Part shown: piece by piece, positions 6,063 to 6,229 of the stretch | Layout of the letters: the number at the start of each line of letters is the position of its first letter | How positions within the stretch are numbered: the first letter of the stretch is position 1 | Assembly: GCA_041913505.1 (NCBI GenBank) | Contig: JAYSFC010000163.1 | Location: forward strand, 1 to 6,229 | Origin: JAYSFC01 sp041913505 | GTDB lineage: Bacteria; Pseudomonadota; Gammaproteobacteria; Burkholderiales; Burkholderiaceae_C | Direction: 5' to 3' | DNA length: 6,229 nt | Program-made: the position numbers and the translations under genes | The notes under the pieces: model-generated | Seen by the model: the letters and a program-made list of their open reading frames with translations, nothing else | Databases searched by the model: none | What the model was told of the DNA's origin: nothing

Positions 6063-6229
6063 TCACGAACGCACTTCGCCCTCGCCGAGCACGATCCACT
6101 TCAGCGAGGTCAGCCCCTCCAGCCCAACGGGGCCGCGCGCGTGGAACTTGTCGGTGCTGATGCCGATCTCGGCGCCCAGGCCGTACTCGAAGCCGTCGGC
6201 AAAGCGCGTGCTGGCGTTCACCATCACGC
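6063..6229 (-). CDS. proA: γ-Glutamyl phosphate reductase, C-terminal fragment
   Basis: Only the last 54 codons and the TGA stop are inside the window; the gene continues past the right edge, and two bases of the preceding codon are also present. The translation contains VNASTRFADGFEYGLGAEIG, then ISTDKFHARGPVGLEGLTS and LKWIVLGEGEVRS, which is the characteristic C-terminus of ProA. ProA reduces γ-glutamyl phosphate to glutamate semialdehyde with NADPH in proline synthesis. The frame is intact to the edge. It shares the substrate glutamate with GshA next door, but there is no evidence in the sequence that the two are regulated together. Confidence 0.93.
   Translation of the reverse strand, partial: VMVNASTRFADGFEYGLGAEIGISTDKFHARGPVGLEGLTSLKWIVLGEGEVRS

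Overview
The window looks like a chromosomal core-genome segment of a high-GC betaproteobacterium. It is most likely from the Comamonadaceae (Acidovorax, Alicycliphilus, Delftia, Comamonas and relatives). I judge this from protein sequences that match my recollection of that family's GshA, Kup, GshB and ProA, and from the codon use. No search was run, so the genus is not fixed.

All recognisable genes lie on the minus strand and read right to left: the C-terminal end of proA (γ-glutamyl phosphate reductase, cut by the window edge), gshA (glutamate–cysteine ligase of the proteobacterial PF08886/TIGR02049 type), kup (potassium uptake permease), a BenE-family benzoate/H+ symporter gene, and gshB (glutathione synthetase). 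The last 349 bases on the left hold no convincing gene. They contain three degenerate copies of a roughly 110-bp unit.

The functional core is glutathione biosynthesis. GshA joins glutamate and cysteine, and GshB adds glycine. The two genes are separated by kup and the BenE-type transporter. The gaps are 91 nt (proA–gshA), 161 nt (gshA–kup from the preferred GTG start), 105 nt (kup–benE) and 49 nt (benE–gshB). Co-transcription is possible, but the larger gaps leave room for separate promoters or partial termination. Short GC-rich dyads lie on both sides of gshA, and a 10-bp perfect stem-loop lies between kup and benE.

I found no mobile element, CRISPR array, tRNA, toxin–antitoxin pair, defence system or clearly new protein family. 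The long plus-strand open frames opposite gshA, kup, benE and gshB are GC-driven shadows. The least explained part is the left-hand repeat region. On the minus strand each unit carries a -10-like hexamer followed by the conserved GGCTTCGCT, which could represent tandem promoters of a stable-RNA operon lying outside the window.
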